Shown: piece after piece, positions 41,801 to 49,632 of the stretch
Layout of the letters: every line of letters begins with the position of its first letter
How positions within the stretch are numbered: the stretch's first letter is position 1
NCBI GenBank assembly: GCA_004558035.1
Contig: SFEJ01000012.1
Coordinates: 1-58,031 of the forward strand
Length of the DNA: 58,031 nucleotides
Source: Opitutia bacterium
Lineage (GTDB): Bacteria; Verrucomicrobiota; Verrucomicrobiae; Opitutales; UBA953
Reading direction: 5' to 3'
Notes under the pieces: generated by a model
What the model was told of the DNA's origin: nothing
Seen by the model: the letters and a program-made list of their open reading frames with translations, nothing else
Databases searched by the model: none
Made by a program: the position numbers and the translations under genes

Positions 41801-42020
41801 CGAGCCCGTTGATTTCGGCGTCGAGCTGCGTGGCGATGACGTCGCGCACCGTCTCCGCGCTCGCGCCCGTGTAGCTCGCGGAAACGCGGATGCTCGGCGG
41901 CGCGATGTCGGGATATTCCTCGACGGGCAGACGCGTCAGGCTGATCAGCCCCGCGATGAAGATCACCAGGCTGACGACCGCCGCCAGACGCGGTCTCTCA
42001 ATGAAAATTTTGGAAAACAT
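38886..42020 (-). CDS. RND (HAE1/AcrB-type) multidrug efflux permease
   Basis: A 1044-residue inner-membrane pump. MFSKIFIERPRLAAVVSLVIFIAGL is the typical N-terminus, PVEEYPDIAPPSIRVSASY the porter entry, and LRVGALLLVVLVTYVFLQDWRATLVPAVAIPVSLVGTF the first membrane block. Transmembrane helix 4 contains the proton-relay pair DD (VIGSLVDDAIVVVENCQ) and helix 10 the Lys (GLSAKNAILMIEF). Periplasmic segments GNGEHVAMGFVRLKDW and AVPLFSR-like GSFLPEEDKGSIMM match AcrB. It pairs with the MFP gene upstream (93 bases) and TolC downstream. Substrates are unknown, probably hydrophobic drugs or bile-type compounds. Confidence 0.97.
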   Translation of the reverse strand: MFSKIFIERPRLAAVVSLVIFIAGLISLTRLPVEEYPDIAPPSIRVSASYTGASAETVRDVIATQLDAEINGLEDMLYFSSTCSNSGQYSCGISFKTGVNDDIAMVNVQNAIKRAESKLPSEVQRTGVQVRKRGSDILAMFAFTTDGTSMNTQELSNYVSTTVCDAVSRVDGVSSADVMGGDVYSMRIWLDPLRLAGLGLSTSDISAAVQSQNMQAAPGALGSEQGNDFLQFKLNVHGRLTTAEEFGDIIVRTGDDGSLLRIRDVARVELGSKSYSGRGNFNGRESVGMAIYRNSDSNALATVTRVRAVLDDVASRFPAGVSYEISYDPTQFIVVSLEEIVETIVIALLLVVLVTYVFLQDWRATLVPAVAIPVSLVGTFTFMYLMDYSVNVLTMFGLILVIGSLVDDAIVVVENCQSLMARERLSAKEAAIKSMGQITGAIIATTLVTIACYVPLAFYGGMVGRIYMQFSVTMCIALVLSTVVALTLSPALCSLIMRPPRERVAPFFRPFNALLEGTKKIYLGAVVRLVRRASLTVGLMLAVFAAIWFLSGKIPGSFLPEEDKGSIMMNIELAPGATIARTEATLGKVRERVQGISGVRALMTVPGHSMMSGNGEHVAMGFVRLKDWSERTTPETQLSAIVANLQKATADIPEARIIFFTPPAIMGLGAVGGVSAVLCGEGDVDPAELSEVVKNFVADLNAMPQVRRASSSYNADTAQLFLDVNRAKAESLGVSVSSIFSTLQSALASYYINDFNFAGDAFQVKMQSEKGFRVTQDDIRGLLVQNGAGEMVPLTAVATLRYTVGPTEIQRFNKLTSADVSVQVADGYTSGELMDIISKMELPRGYHVEWKGQSYQERQNQGQIVLIMALAMLFAYLFLVAQYESWTIPVPVMLTVAIPTLGAIAGLMLCGMSLSVYAQLGLVMLIGLSAKNAILMIEFSKQSREAGYAIKEAALLGASLRFRAVLMTAWSFLFGVFPLVVATGAGAGSRRAIGVTTFSGMLVATLVGIAFAPALYSLFQRMRESCRRTVNLPDNGVKRKQEES

Positions 42021-42113
42021 CTGTTTTTTCTCCGAAAAAAGTAATGAATAATTAATAACGAACAGTGGATAATTCTTTCCGCATTGCGCTGTTCATTATT
42101 CGTTGTTCACTAT
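42021..42113. repeat. AT-rich intergenic imperfect inverted repeat
   Basis: AATGAATAATTAATAACGAACA on the left and GTTCATTATTCGTTGTTCAC on the right are imperfect reverse complements around CCGCATTGCGC, between the MFP and RND genes. The same architecture as 3259-3425 but with other words. Confidence 0.6.
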
Positions 42114-43244
42114 TCACTGAAGCGCCTGCGTTTCCGCCACCTTCACCTTCCGCCCGGGAAGCGCCTTGTGCGTGCCGTCCGTCACGATGCGCTCGCCGGC
42201 GGCGAGCCCGCTCTCGACGAACTGCAGGTCCTTCGTGGACTGCGCGAGCACGACGTCGCGCCGCTCGACCGTGTTCTCCGCGTCGAGCACGTAAACGTAG
42301 GCGCTCTTCGCGTCGTACATCACCGCCGAGGGCGTGACGGCGGGCATGCGCGTTCCCGTCGCGCGCCCCAGAATCACCGAAACCGTGCTCCCGGGAACGA
42401 GCCTGCCGTTCGTGTTAGGGAACAGCGCGTAGACCTGCACCGTGTCCGTGCGCTCGTTCGCCGTGTTGTCCACGAAGTCGATTTTCCCCTCGGGCTCGTA
42501 TTCCTTGCCGTCGGCGAGCAGCAGCGAAATCCGGCTCTGCTCGCGCAGCGTCTTCACGTCGCCGAAAATCACCAGAAATTCGCGGTTGCTCAGCGAAAAA
42601 CGCACGCGCACGGGATCGACCTGCACGACCGACGCCAGCGTGCCCGACGCGGGCGTCACGTAGCTGCCCAGCGGCACCGCGTTCACGCCGATGCGCCCGT
42701 CCGCGGGAGCGAGAATGCGCGTGTTCTTCAGGTCGTCCTGCGCGACGATGAGGTCCGCCTCCGCCGCCGCGAGCAGCGCCTTGTTCGCCTCGTATTCGCT
42801 GCGCGAGCTCTCGAGCTCGTCCTGCGTCGAGACGTCCTTGTCGAAAAGCTTCTGCGTGCGCTCGAAATTCGCCTTCGAATACGCGACGCGCGCGCGGTAC
42901 TGCGCAATCTTCGCCTCCGCGCTCTTCACCGCGGCGACGTAGCGGATGTCGTCCAGCCGGTAAAGCGGCTGCCCCTTGCGGACGAAATCGCCTTCCTTGA
43001 ACGCGACTTCGAGCAGGTCGCCCGAAACGCGCGCCGTCACGGCAATCGTCGCCGGCGAAACGACGCGCCCGGGATAGCGCCGCATCACGACGTTTTCCGA
43101 CTCCGTCACCGTTCCCGCGGCGACGAGTTCGAGCTTTTCCGCGCCGCCCGGCGCCTGCTGCGCGAAAAGCGGCGTTCCCGCGCACGCGAGCGCGAACGCT
43201 CCGGCGGCGGCGGGGATGATCTTCACGAGGGATAATCTGCTCAT
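42114..43244 (-). CDS. RND efflux periplasmic adaptor (MFP)
   Basis: A 376-residue membrane-fusion protein linking pump and TolC. Hydrophobic N-terminus (AAGAFALACAGTPLFAQ), the lipoyl half-motif GRVVSPATIAVTARVSGDLLEVAFKEGDFVRKGQPLYRLDD, a helical hairpin (AKIAQYRARVAYSKANFERTQKLF), the second lipoyl half (TRILAPADGRIGVNAVPLGSYVTPAS) and C-terminal beta domains. Its start overlaps the marR stop by a few bases, consistent with translational coupling in the same operon. Confidence 0.94.
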   Translation of the reverse strand: MSRLSLVKIIPAAAGAFALACAGTPLFAQQAPGGAEKLELVAAGTVTESENVVMRRYPGRVVSPATIAVTARVSGDLLEVAFKEGDFVRKGQPLYRLDDIRYVAAVKSAEAKIAQYRARVAYSKANFERTQKLFDKDVSTQDELESSRSEYEANKALLAAAEADLIVAQDDLKNTRILAPADGRIGVNAVPLGSYVTPASGTLASVVQVDPVRVRFSLSNREFLVIFGDVKTLREQSRISLLLADGKEYEPEGKIDFVDNTANERTDTVQVYALFPNTNGRLVPGSTVSVILGRATGTRMPAVTPSAVMYDAKSAYVYVLDAENTVERRDVVLAQSTKDLQFVESGLAAGERIVTDGTHKALPGRKVKVAETQALQ

Positions 43245-43735
43245 TGTCCTGTTTCTTTGGCGGTTAAAACGAATTTTTCTTCAAAAAGCCCCCGGCGCTC
43301 TTCAAGGCGCCCGTTGATAAGCGTCAGCACCCGCAAAAACGTCTCCAGATCCCGTTCCGGAATCTCCGCGACGACGGGGTCGAGAATCTCCCGCGTGATG
43401 CGGTCCATGCGGTCGCGGAACGCGATCGCCTTCTTCGTCGGGCAAAGGCGCACGGCACGGCGGTCGGCGGCGTCCGCGCTCCGGCGGACGAAGCCCGTGC
43501 GCACGAGCGCGTCCACCGTCTGCGAGACCGCGCCGGGCGTCAGCCCGAGCTCGCGCGCGACGTCCTTGAGCTTCGCGCCCTCCTCCGAGCGCTCGAAAAG
43601 CACCTGCATCACCTTCACCTGCGGGAGCGTGTGCGCGCGCACGCGGAACTTGTCGCGCGCGGCGGCGATGTTGCGCACGCGGTTGACGACCCGGAACAGC
43701 AGCCCGCGGCACAGCTCTGAATTGTTTTCACTCAT
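43241..43735 (-). CDS. MarR family transcriptional regulator
   Basis: A 164-residue DNA-binding protein. Winged-helix core: VMQVLFERSEEGAKLKDVARELGLTPGAVSQTVDALVRTGFVRRSADAADRRAVRL, with DRRAVRL as the MarR wing signature. The N- and C-terminal helices give the dimer interface. It is first gene of the efflux operon and likely represses it. An 8-bp perfect palindrome sits directly upstream. A TTG at 43738 precedes the ATG; the ATG at 43735 (MSENN) is the more natural start. Confidence 0.93.
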   Translation of the reverse strand: MSENNSELCRGLLFRVVNRVRNIAAARDKFRVRAHTLPQVKVMQVLFERSEEGAKLKDVARELGLTPGAVSQTVDALVRTGFVRRSADAADRRAVRLCPTKKAIAFRDRMDRITREILDPVVAEIPERDLETFLRVLTLINGRLEERRGLFEEKFVLTAKETGQ

Positions 43736-43741
43736 CAAATA

Positions 43742-43762
43742 ATTTATTTCTCTAAAATAAAT
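43742..43762. promoter_or_regulatory. Candidate MarR operator
   Basis: ATTTATTT-CTCTA-AAATAAAT, perfect 8-bp inverted repeat with 5-base spacer, 6 bases from the marR start. The AT-rich half-sites are typical of MarR boxes and stand out in this GC-rich DNA. It would let MarR block transcription of the whole efflux operon. Confidence 0.65.
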
Positions 43763-43860
43763 CCCCCGCCCCGCCCCCGCGCAAGCGTTTTTTCTTCACC
43801 ACGGAAAAGCGCGGAAATCTTCACGGAAACACACCGAAACGACCGTGCGTTCCCGCGACA

Positions 43861-43895
43861 AAAAAAACGTCCCCGCGGATTGCTCCGCGGGAACG
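43861..43895 (-). terminator. Terminator of the second PEP-CTERM gene
   Basis: Read on the minus strand, CGTTCCCGCGGA pairs with TCCGCGGGGACG (one mismatch) around a 4-base loop, followed by a T-run. Right arm intact word, left arm decayed by one base. The loop sequence is similar to that of the eno terminator. Confidence 0.85.
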
Positions 43896-43924
43896 CCAAC
43901 ACACACTATGATATGAAAAATGCT

Positions 43925-44704
43925 TTACGCCTTGCGACGGCGGCGACGCGTTCCCGCCAGCGCGAGCGCGCCCAAGCCCGCCAGCAGCCCGAACGCCGAC
44001 GGCTCGGGAATAGGCGTGCCATATGCGATAAGCGCAAACGCGTCTTTCGCGGTCGACGATGTGAAAGAAACAGCTTGTGTTCCCGTCAGCTTTCCTGCCA
44101 CGGAAACGAGCACCAATTCTTTTTGCGCGCTCGACAAGCTTCCGGAAATTGAATTCGAAGAAACTTCGTCAGAAAATCCATTTCCTGTCGCCGTCGCATA
44201 GCTCATCACGACATCATCCAAGCCGCTTACAGAAACATTCCCCATAGCGGCTTCGTGCGCGCTCATAAACGTGTAAAACGAAATTTTAGAACCGGACGTG
44301 TAGCTCGTGTTCGACGTGAAATCCAAATTCAGCGTTGTGGTGGCGCCCTGAAACTTCGTTCCGTAACAATCCAGCGCATTCACATTCTCCGAGGTCAACG
44401 CAAGCCCTGTCGCTTTGTTGAAAACGGATAATGCAGCGGTGTTCGCCCATGTCGTCGCGACGTCTCCAATCCACGAACGACCATTGGAAATGGTAATGCT
44501 CAGACCGACGGAATCGCTCAACGTCGTTTCAAACGCCGTAGCGTTTTGCGTTGCCGAACTCGGATTTCCGTCAATAACGGTCAGCACGTCAACTCCGGAA
44601 ATCGTTCCCGTTGATCCTGTGCTGAAATTATAGACGGACATTTCCGCATTCGCGAGAGCCGTTCCCGCAACGAGGAGAGAGGTAATTGCGATGATGTTTT
44701 TCAT
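43925..44704 (-). CDS. PEP-CTERM sorting-signal protein
   Basis: A 259-residue secreted protein with signal peptide MKNIIAITSLLVAGTALANA and C-terminal PEP-CTERM signal IPEPSAFGLLAGLGALALAG followed by TRRRRRKA. The body is Ser/Thr-rich beta-type sequence, with few charges and a single internal Cys (ALDCYGTKF). The sorting tail is nearly the same as that of the gene at 4707-5273, differing in the helix. GC is lower than in neighbouring housekeeping genes but it still carries some copies of the word. Anchoring substrate of an exosortase encoded elsewhere. Confidence 0.87.
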   Translation of the reverse strand: MKNIIAITSLLVAGTALANAEMSVYNFSTGSTGTISGVDVLTVIDGNPSSATQNATAFETTLSDSVGLSITISNGRSWIGDVATTWANTAALSVFNKATGLALTSENVNALDCYGTKFQGATTTLNLDFTSNTSYTSGSKISFYTFMSAHEAAMGNVSVSGLDDVVMSYATATGNGFSDEVSSNSISGSLSSAQKELVLVSVAGKLTGTQAVSFTSSTAKDAFALIAYGTPIPEPSAFGLLAGLGALALAGTRRRRRKA

Positions 44705-44800
44705 AGTGGAGGGGATTCTTTTGTCTTCGCTTTGCAAAGTCAATGTTGAAAATTGTTCTCCGTTTGCGATAAACGCGGCGTTTCTTTGACTTTGTCGGGC

Positions 44801-45082
44801 ATGGACACCGTTCAGGTAAATTTACGCATATCGCGCGAGATGCTCGACGCGATCATGGCGGTGTCCGGCGGGAAGGCGCCCCGGCGTTGGCTTTCGGTCT
44901 ATATCCGTCAGGCGATCGCGATGGCGCTGAAGGTGGACGGCGTGAAGGTCGATCCGGCGTGGGTGGAATTGGCGCAGGGCAAGCGCAACGACATGGCGAC
45001 GCCGGAAGGGCGTTCCCGCGCGGAGAAGCAGCTCGCGGAAGCCCGCGCGGTGCGTTCCCTGCGCCGCGAGCGCCGCAAATGA
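44801..45082 (+). CDS. Small ribbon-helix-helix-like protein
   Basis: A 93-residue basic protein. MDTVQVNLRISREMLDAIMAV resembles the beta strand and first helix of ribbon-helix-helix regulators (residues 3-9 strand), followed by a helix (RRWLSVYIRQAIAMAL). The C-terminal half is Arg/Ala-rich and charged. An antitoxin or DNA-binding role is possible but unproven; no toxin-like partner is adjacent. The start is ATG 44801 rather than the frame beginning at 44753, which would put an unrelated stretch in front. No recognised family. Confidence 0.5.
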   Translation: MDTVQVNLRISREMLDAIMAVSGGKAPRRWLSVYIRQAIAMALKVDGVKVDPAWVELAQGKRNDMATPEGRSRAEKQLAEARAVRSLRRERRK

Positions 45083-45190
45083 CGCGCGTTCCCGCCGCCG
45101 AAGTCCGTTCCCGCGGCGCGACGGTTTCTTTAATCTTTCTTTTTGCGCGGGAAAACCTCACACTGAAGGTTCCGTTTTGAAAATTTTGTC

Positions 45191-45958
45191 ATGATGAACA
45201 GCCATTCCTTGGAAATCCGCGATCTGTGCGTCTCGATCGGCGAGCGCGAAATTCTGAAAAATTTTTCGCTGACGCTCCCGAAGGGCGAGGTTCACGCCGT
45301 CATGGGACCGAACGGCACGGGCAAATCGACGCTGGCGAAGGCGCTCGCGGGGCATCCGGACTACACGGTCACGGCGGGCGAAGCGTTTTTGGACGGCGTG
45401 CCGATTCTCGGGAAGAAGCCGGACGAAATCGCGCGCCTGGGGCTTTTCGTGGCGTTCCAGTATCCGGCGGAAATCCCCGGAGTGACGATCGCGAACTTCA
45501 TCCGCGCGATGCGGACGGCGCGGCTCGCGTCCGGCGAAACGCTCAACGCGAAGGCGTTTTACGCGGAGCTTTACGAGAAGATGGACGCACTGAAGATGGA
45601 CCGCAAGTTCACGTCGCGCGCCGTGAACGAAGGCTTTTCCGGCGGCGAGAAGAAGCGCTGCGACATTCTGCAGATGATGATGGCGGCGCCCTCGTACGCG
45701 ATTCTGGACGAGACGGATTCCGGGCTGGACATCGACGCGCTGCGCATCGTCTCCGAGGGCGTGAACCGGATGCGCGGGGACGGCTTCGGCGCGCTGGTGA
45801 TCACGCACTATCAGCGGCTGCTGGACTACATCGTCCCCGACAAGGTGCACATCATGGCGGAAGGGCGCATCGTGCACACGGGCGGCAAGGAGCTCGCGCT
45901 CGAGCTCGAGAAGCACGGCTACGCCTGGGTGAAGGAGAACTTCATCGCCGGCGCGTGA
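45191..45958 (+). CDS. sufC: Fe-S cluster assembly ATPase SufC
   Basis: A 255-residue cytoplasmic ABC-type ATPase working with SufBD. Walker A is VMGPNGTGKSTLAKALAGHPDY (39-47), Q-loop FVAFQYPAEIPGVTI, the SufC-specific GGEKKRCDILQMMM, Walker B ILDETDSGLDIDALRIV, and the H-loop VITHYQRLLDYIVPDKVHI. All are SufC-specific. SufB, SufD and SufS are not nearby, so the system is split. ATG-ATG start; the second is equally possible. Confidence 0.95.
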   Translation: MMNSHSLEIRDLCVSIGEREILKNFSLTLPKGEVHAVMGPNGTGKSTLAKALAGHPDYTVTAGEAFLDGVPILGKKPDEIARLGLFVAFQYPAEIPGVTIANFIRAMRTARLASGETLNAKAFYAELYEKMDALKMDRKFTSRAVNEGFSGGEKKRCDILQMMMAAPSYAILDETDSGLDIDALRIVSEGVNRMRGDGFGALVITHYQRLLDYIVPDKVHIMAEGRIVHTGGKELALELEKHGYAWVKENFIAGA

Positions 45959-46013
45959 CGGACCCATGGCGGACGCGAGCCGGAGCGCCGCGTCTCCCCT
46001 CTTTTGAACGCCG

Positions 46014-46862
46014 ATGAAAGAGCCGCGCGAGCCCGATGAAATGTCGTTTTGGGAGCACCTGGAGGCGCTCCGCATGACGCTCTTCGCGTGCATCGCGGCG
46101 TTCGCGGTCGCGGCGACGGCGTCGCTGATTTTCTACAAGGAGATTTTCGCGCTACTGCGGCTGCCGCTCGAACGCGCCGCGGCGGGAACGGCCTTCGCCG
46201 CCGACGCGGAAACGGCGCTCGCGGCGATGCGCTTTTCGGATCCGTTTTCGATCCTGCTGAACATCGCGCTGCTCGGCGGCGTCGTGCTCGCGGGACCGTT
46301 CGCGCTCTGGAAAATCGCGGGCTTCGTCGCGCCGGCGCTCACGGCGCGGGAACGGCGGCGCCTCGTGCCGCTCTGCGCCGCCTCGCTCGGGCTTTTCGCG
46401 GCGGGCGCGGCGCTGGCGTTCTTCGTGCTCGCGCCGCTTTCGATCCGCTTCATGTATTTTTTCTCGGAGCAGATGGGGCTGCGCGTCAACTGGCTCGCGG
46501 CGGACTACTACGGTTTCGTCGTGCTGCTCGTGCTTTTCGTCGGCGCGCTTTTCGAGTTCCCGCTGCTCGTCGTCGCGCTGCAGTATCTGGAGCTCGTCTC
46601 GACGCGCGCGCTGCTGCGCGGCTGGCGCTGGGTCGCGGCGGGCATTCTCGTGCTCACGGCGCTCGTTTCGCCGACGGGCGATCCCGTCGCGGTGCTCGCG
46701 CTCGCGGGAACGCTCTTCGCGCTCTATCTCGGCGCGGTCTGCGTCGGCGATTTTCTGCTGAAGCGCAAGCTCGCCGCGGAAGCGCGCGAAGCCTCCGCGA
46801 CGCCCGAGGAAGCGGAAGACGCTGCCGCCGCTCCCGCCGGCGAAGATCTGCACATTCTGTGA
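46014..46862 (+). CDS. tatC: Sec-independent protein translocase TatC
   Basis: A 282-residue inner-membrane protein of the Tat pathway. MSFWEHLEALRMTLF contains the conserved Glu of the N-terminal HLxELR-type motif, SDPFSILLNIALLGGVVLAGPFALWKIAGFVAPAL matches TatC P-loop/helix 2-3, and KIEFEFPLLVV-like FVGALFEFPLLVVALQYL, ALVSPTGDPVAVLALAGTLFALYL supply the conserved Phe-Glu-x-Pro and D motifs. Six helices. It has a longer charged C-tail (DAAAAPAGEDLHIL). Its Tat substrate in this window is the Gfo/Idh/MocA protein. The usual start at 46014 overlaps nothing. Confidence 0.96.
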   Translation: MKEPREPDEMSFWEHLEALRMTLFACIAAFAVAATASLIFYKEIFALLRLPLERAAAGTAFAADAETALAAMRFSDPFSILLNIALLGGVVLAGPFALWKIAGFVAPALTARERRRLVPLCAASLGLFAAGAALAFFVLAPLSIRFMYFFSEQMGLRVNWLAADYYGFVVLLVLFVGALFEFPLLVVALQYLELVSTRALLRGWRWVAAGILVLTALVSPTGDPVAVLALAGTLFALYLGAVCVGDFLLKRKLAAEAREASATPEEAEDAAAAPAGEDLHIL

Positions 46863-46895
46863 CGGGAGCGAGTCCGCTCTTCGCCGCCGCAGGCT

Positions 46896-47753
46896 TCACT
46901 TCCGCGAGAGGGGGAGGCGCCAGGCGGAGGCGGCGGAAAGGATTTCGAGGAGCGCGGCGGAATCGTTCCCGCGCAGCGCGGCGTGAAGCGCGTCGAGGCG
47001 CGCGCGGAAAAGCTCGAGCGCGGGCAGGATTTCTCCGCGGTTTTCCTCGAGAATGGCGCGCCAGACGTGCGGCTCTCCGGCGGCGACGCGCGTCGTGTCG
47101 CGCAACCCGCCCGCGCCGCATTCGCGCCAGGCGAGGGGCTTTTCCGCGAGCGCGGCGGCGAGCGCGGCGGCGACGGCGTGCGGCAGGTGGCTGACGTGGG
47201 CGACGATTGCGTCGTGCTCGGCGGGATCGACGCGGCGCGTGCGCATGCCGAGCGCGGTCCAGAATGCCTCGGCGCGTTCGCGCGCGCCCGTGCGGCGGGA
47301 ACGCGCGTCGTCGGCGATGAAGCAGAGATGGTCTTCGAGCAGGTCGGCGCGCGCGGCGGCGATGCCGCTGAGCTCCGAGCCCGCCATCGGGTGCGCGCCC
47401 GCGAAGGCGACGTCCGGCGGGAGCAGGCGGTCCGTCTCGGCGCAGATCGCAGCCTTGACGCTGCCGACGTCCGTGAGCAGCGCGCCGGGCGCGAGCGCGG
47501 AAACGCATTCCGCGAACAGCGGCGCGATGCGGTCCACGGGAACGCAGGCGACGACGACGTCCGCGCCGGCGACGGCCTCGCGCGGCGTGTCGAACACGGC
47601 GTCGACGTAGTCGGCGGCGCGGCAGGCGGCGCGCGTTCCCGCGCTGCGCGACCAGGCGACGCATTCGGCGGCGACGCCGCGCGCCTTGGCGGCCTGCATG
47701 ACGGATGCGCCGAGAAGCCCGGCGCCGAGGATGGAAAGTTTTCGGATTTTCAC
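46896..47753 (-). CDS. tyrA: Prephenate/arogenate dehydrogenase
   Basis: A 285-residue dehydrogenase of tyrosine synthesis. SILGAGLLGASVMQAAKARG is the NAD(P)-binding loop, VVVACVPVDRIAPLF the second strand, TDVGSVKAAICAE and FAGAHPMAGSELSGI (His and Ser/Glu of the TyrA active site), then CSHLPHAVAAALAAAL-like VSHLPHAVAAALA (another conserved His). Length fits the monofunctional enzyme without ACT or chorismate mutase domain. Choice between prephenate and arogenate cannot be made. Convergent with tatC with a short gap. Confidence 0.93.
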   Translation of the reverse strand: MKIRKLSILGAGLLGASVMQAAKARGVAAECVAWSRSAGTRAACRAADYVDAVFDTPREAVAGADVVVACVPVDRIAPLFAECVSALAPGALLTDVGSVKAAICAETDRLLPPDVAFAGAHPMAGSELSGIAAARADLLEDHLCFIADDARSRRTGARERAEAFWTALGMRTRRVDPAEHDAIVAHVSHLPHAVAAALAAALAEKPLAWRECGAGGLRDTTRVAAGEPHVWRAILEENRGEILPALELFRARLDALHAALRGNDSAALLEILSAASAWRLPLSRK

Positions 47754-47889
47754 GCGGCTGAGGGAAAGAATTTTCTTTGATTTTGCCTTTATCGCGGATT
47801 TTTACAAGTATTCAACGAAACGCGTCGGAAAGCGGCTTTCGCGGGAACGTTCCCGCCCGCTCGTCCGCGCGGGATCTTCCGAAAAGAAA

Positions 47890-49632
47890 ATGCATTTCCG
47901 AAATCAGACGTTTCTTCGAAAAAAGCGCGGCGGCGTCGGCGCCTTTCTGCTGATGATTCTCGCGGGCGCGGTCGTCGTCGCCGCCTGCTGGTACGCGAGT
48001 TCACTCAAAGGCTCCAAGGAGCGCACGGACGATTCGTTCGCGCTCCAGGTGGACGGCGACAAGGCGCAGGCGTGCCACCGCGAATTTCTCGCGCTGGAGG
48101 CGAAATTCAATTCCGCGCACGAGATCAAGCGCGAGAAAATCGCGCCCGAAGACATCGACGTCTACGAGCAGGCGGTCGCCGCCTACGAAAAATATCTGGC
48201 GTATTCGGGCATCGACGTCCGTTCGAATCTGCGTCTCGACAAGATGCGCCGCAAGCTGCACACGCTGCGCGGCGACAAGATCCGGGAACGCACGCTGAAG
48301 CTCGAAGCCGAAGCCGAGCGTCTCGCCGAAAAGAAGAGCTACGCCGCCGCGGAAAAGCTTTTCCGCGAAGCCGCCGAGCAGGAGCGGCGCATCGAGACGC
48401 AGTACGCGCTCGCCGAAAAGCGCAGCCACGCGCGCACCGTCGGGCTGCACAACCGCATGCTCGCGATGCAGGCGATTCCGATGGAGGCGCGCGCCGCCGC
48501 GCTCGAAAAAAGCGGAACCGACGCGCTCGAAAAGCAGGACTGGCGCGCCGCCAACCGCGACCTGCGCGAGGCGCTGAAGCTGCGCAACCGCCTCTGGAGC
48601 GACTACCGCGCCGTTTCCGCGTCGGACTCGCAGAGCATCGCGCGCCTCAACCAGCTCGTCGAGACCGTCGATTCCTCCGCGGATTTCGAAAAGACGGAAA
48701 ACTTCAGAAAAGAGGCGCTCGACGCCGAGGCGCGCAAGGACTGGAAGGCCGCCGCCGAAGCCTGGGAAAAGACCTGGCGCACGCAGCAGCTCCTCGAAAA
48801 GAATTTCCCGCGTTCCCGCTTCGCGTCCGCGGAGCGCCGCCGCGAAATCGAGGCGGCCCGCGCGAACACGGAGGCGCGTCCGGACTTCGCCGAATTTCAG
48901 GAAAACGACGCGGCGCTCCGCGAGGCGATCCGCGAACGCGGGACGGACCGCGTGCAGCTGCTCGCGCGCAGCAACGCCGTCATCGCCGCGCGTATCGCCG
49001 AAAAGTTCCCGCAGAGCACGCTCATCACGCCGGAAATGCGCACGCGCCTCGCCTATCTCAACATGAAGAGCCGCGATCTGCCGCAGATTCAGAAGGCGGT
49101 CTTCGACGCGCTGCTGCCGATTCCCGGCGTTCCCGCGGAAACTCGCCGCATGCTCCGGACGGAAGTCTCGCAGGCGCTCTACACCTTCGTGATGGACGAA
49201 AATCCGAGCGCGGACGCCGCCGAGCCGCTCGCGCCCGTCGAATCCGTTTCGTTCGAAGACGCGGAAGCCTTCTGCGCGCGCCTCGCCGTGCTGCTCGGTC
49301 GCGCCGTGCGTCTGCCGACGATCGAGGAATTTCTCGCCGCCGCGGGAACGTTCGACGAAGCGACGATCGAAGAGCACGCGTGGACGCTCGAAAATTCCGA
49401 CGCGCGGATTCACCGCTGCGGAACACGGGCGCCGAACGCCGCCGGATTCTGCGACCTCTACGGGAACGTCTCCGAGTGGATTTCCGAAAACGGCGACGAC
49501 GGCGTTTCCGCGACGGCGGTCGGCGGCGACTGCCAGTTCCCGACGAAGCTCCTCGCCGCCGAGCACGTCCAGAAATCGCTGCGCAAGGAAAAAAGCCGCC
49601 TGCGCGGTTTCCGCGTCGTGGTGGAAGAATAG
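47890..49632 (+). CDS. Membrane protein with helical repeats and FGE/SUMF1-like C-terminal domain
   Basis: A 580-residue protein. A short basic N-terminus precedes one membrane segment (GAFLLMILAGAVVVAACWYA, about 17-36), then a large Ala/Glu/Lys-rich helical region up to about residue 430 with TPR-like lengths (AEKLFREAAEQERRIETQYA; KDWKAAAEAWEKTWRTQQLL). The last 140 residues (VESVSFEDAEAFCARLAVLLGRAVRLPTIEEFLAAAG, NAAGFCDLYGNVSEWISE, VGGDCQFPTK, LRGFRVVVEE) fit the formylglycine-generating-enzyme/sulfatase-modifying fold. The usual RxxRGGSW..C signature is replaced by VGGDCQF, so enzymatic activity is doubtful; a binding role is likelier. Start ATG 47890. Confidence 0.75.
   Translation: MHFRNQTFLRKKRGGVGAFLLMILAGAVVVAACWYASSLKGSKERTDDSFALQVDGDKAQACHREFLALEAKFNSAHEIKREKIAPEDIDVYEQAVAAYEKYLAYSGIDVRSNLRLDKMRRKLHTLRGDKIRERTLKLEAEAERLAEKKSYAAAEKLFREAAEQERRIETQYALAEKRSHARTVGLHNRMLAMQAIPMEARAAALEKSGTDALEKQDWRAANRDLREALKLRNRLWSDYRAVSASDSQSIARLNQLVETVDSSADFEKTENFRKEALDAEARKDWKAAAEAWEKTWRTQQLLEKNFPRSRFASAERRREIEAARANTEARPDFAEFQENDAALREAIRERGTDRVQLLARSNAVIAARIAEKFPQSTLITPEMRTRLAYLNMKSRDLPQIQKAVFDALLPIPGVPAETRRMLRTEVSQALYTFVMDENPSADAAEPLAPVESVSFEDAEAFCARLAVLLGRAVRLPTIEEFLAAAGTFDEATIEEHAWTLENSDARIHRCGTRAPNAAGFCDLYGNVSEWISENGDDGVSATAVGGDCQFPTKLLAAEHVQKSLRKEKSRLRGFRVVVEE

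Noticed and set aside
38898..42044. Open frame of 1048 codons on the plus strand, antisense to the RND pump
   Set aside because: Arg/His/Glu-rich nonsense composition, typical of a shadow frame in high-GC DNA. The minus-strand frame is a clear AcrB homologue.
47686..47889. N-terminal extension of the FGE-like protein
   Set aside because: Overlaps the tyrA 5' end on the other strand and would bury the membrane anchor behind 68 non-conserved residues.
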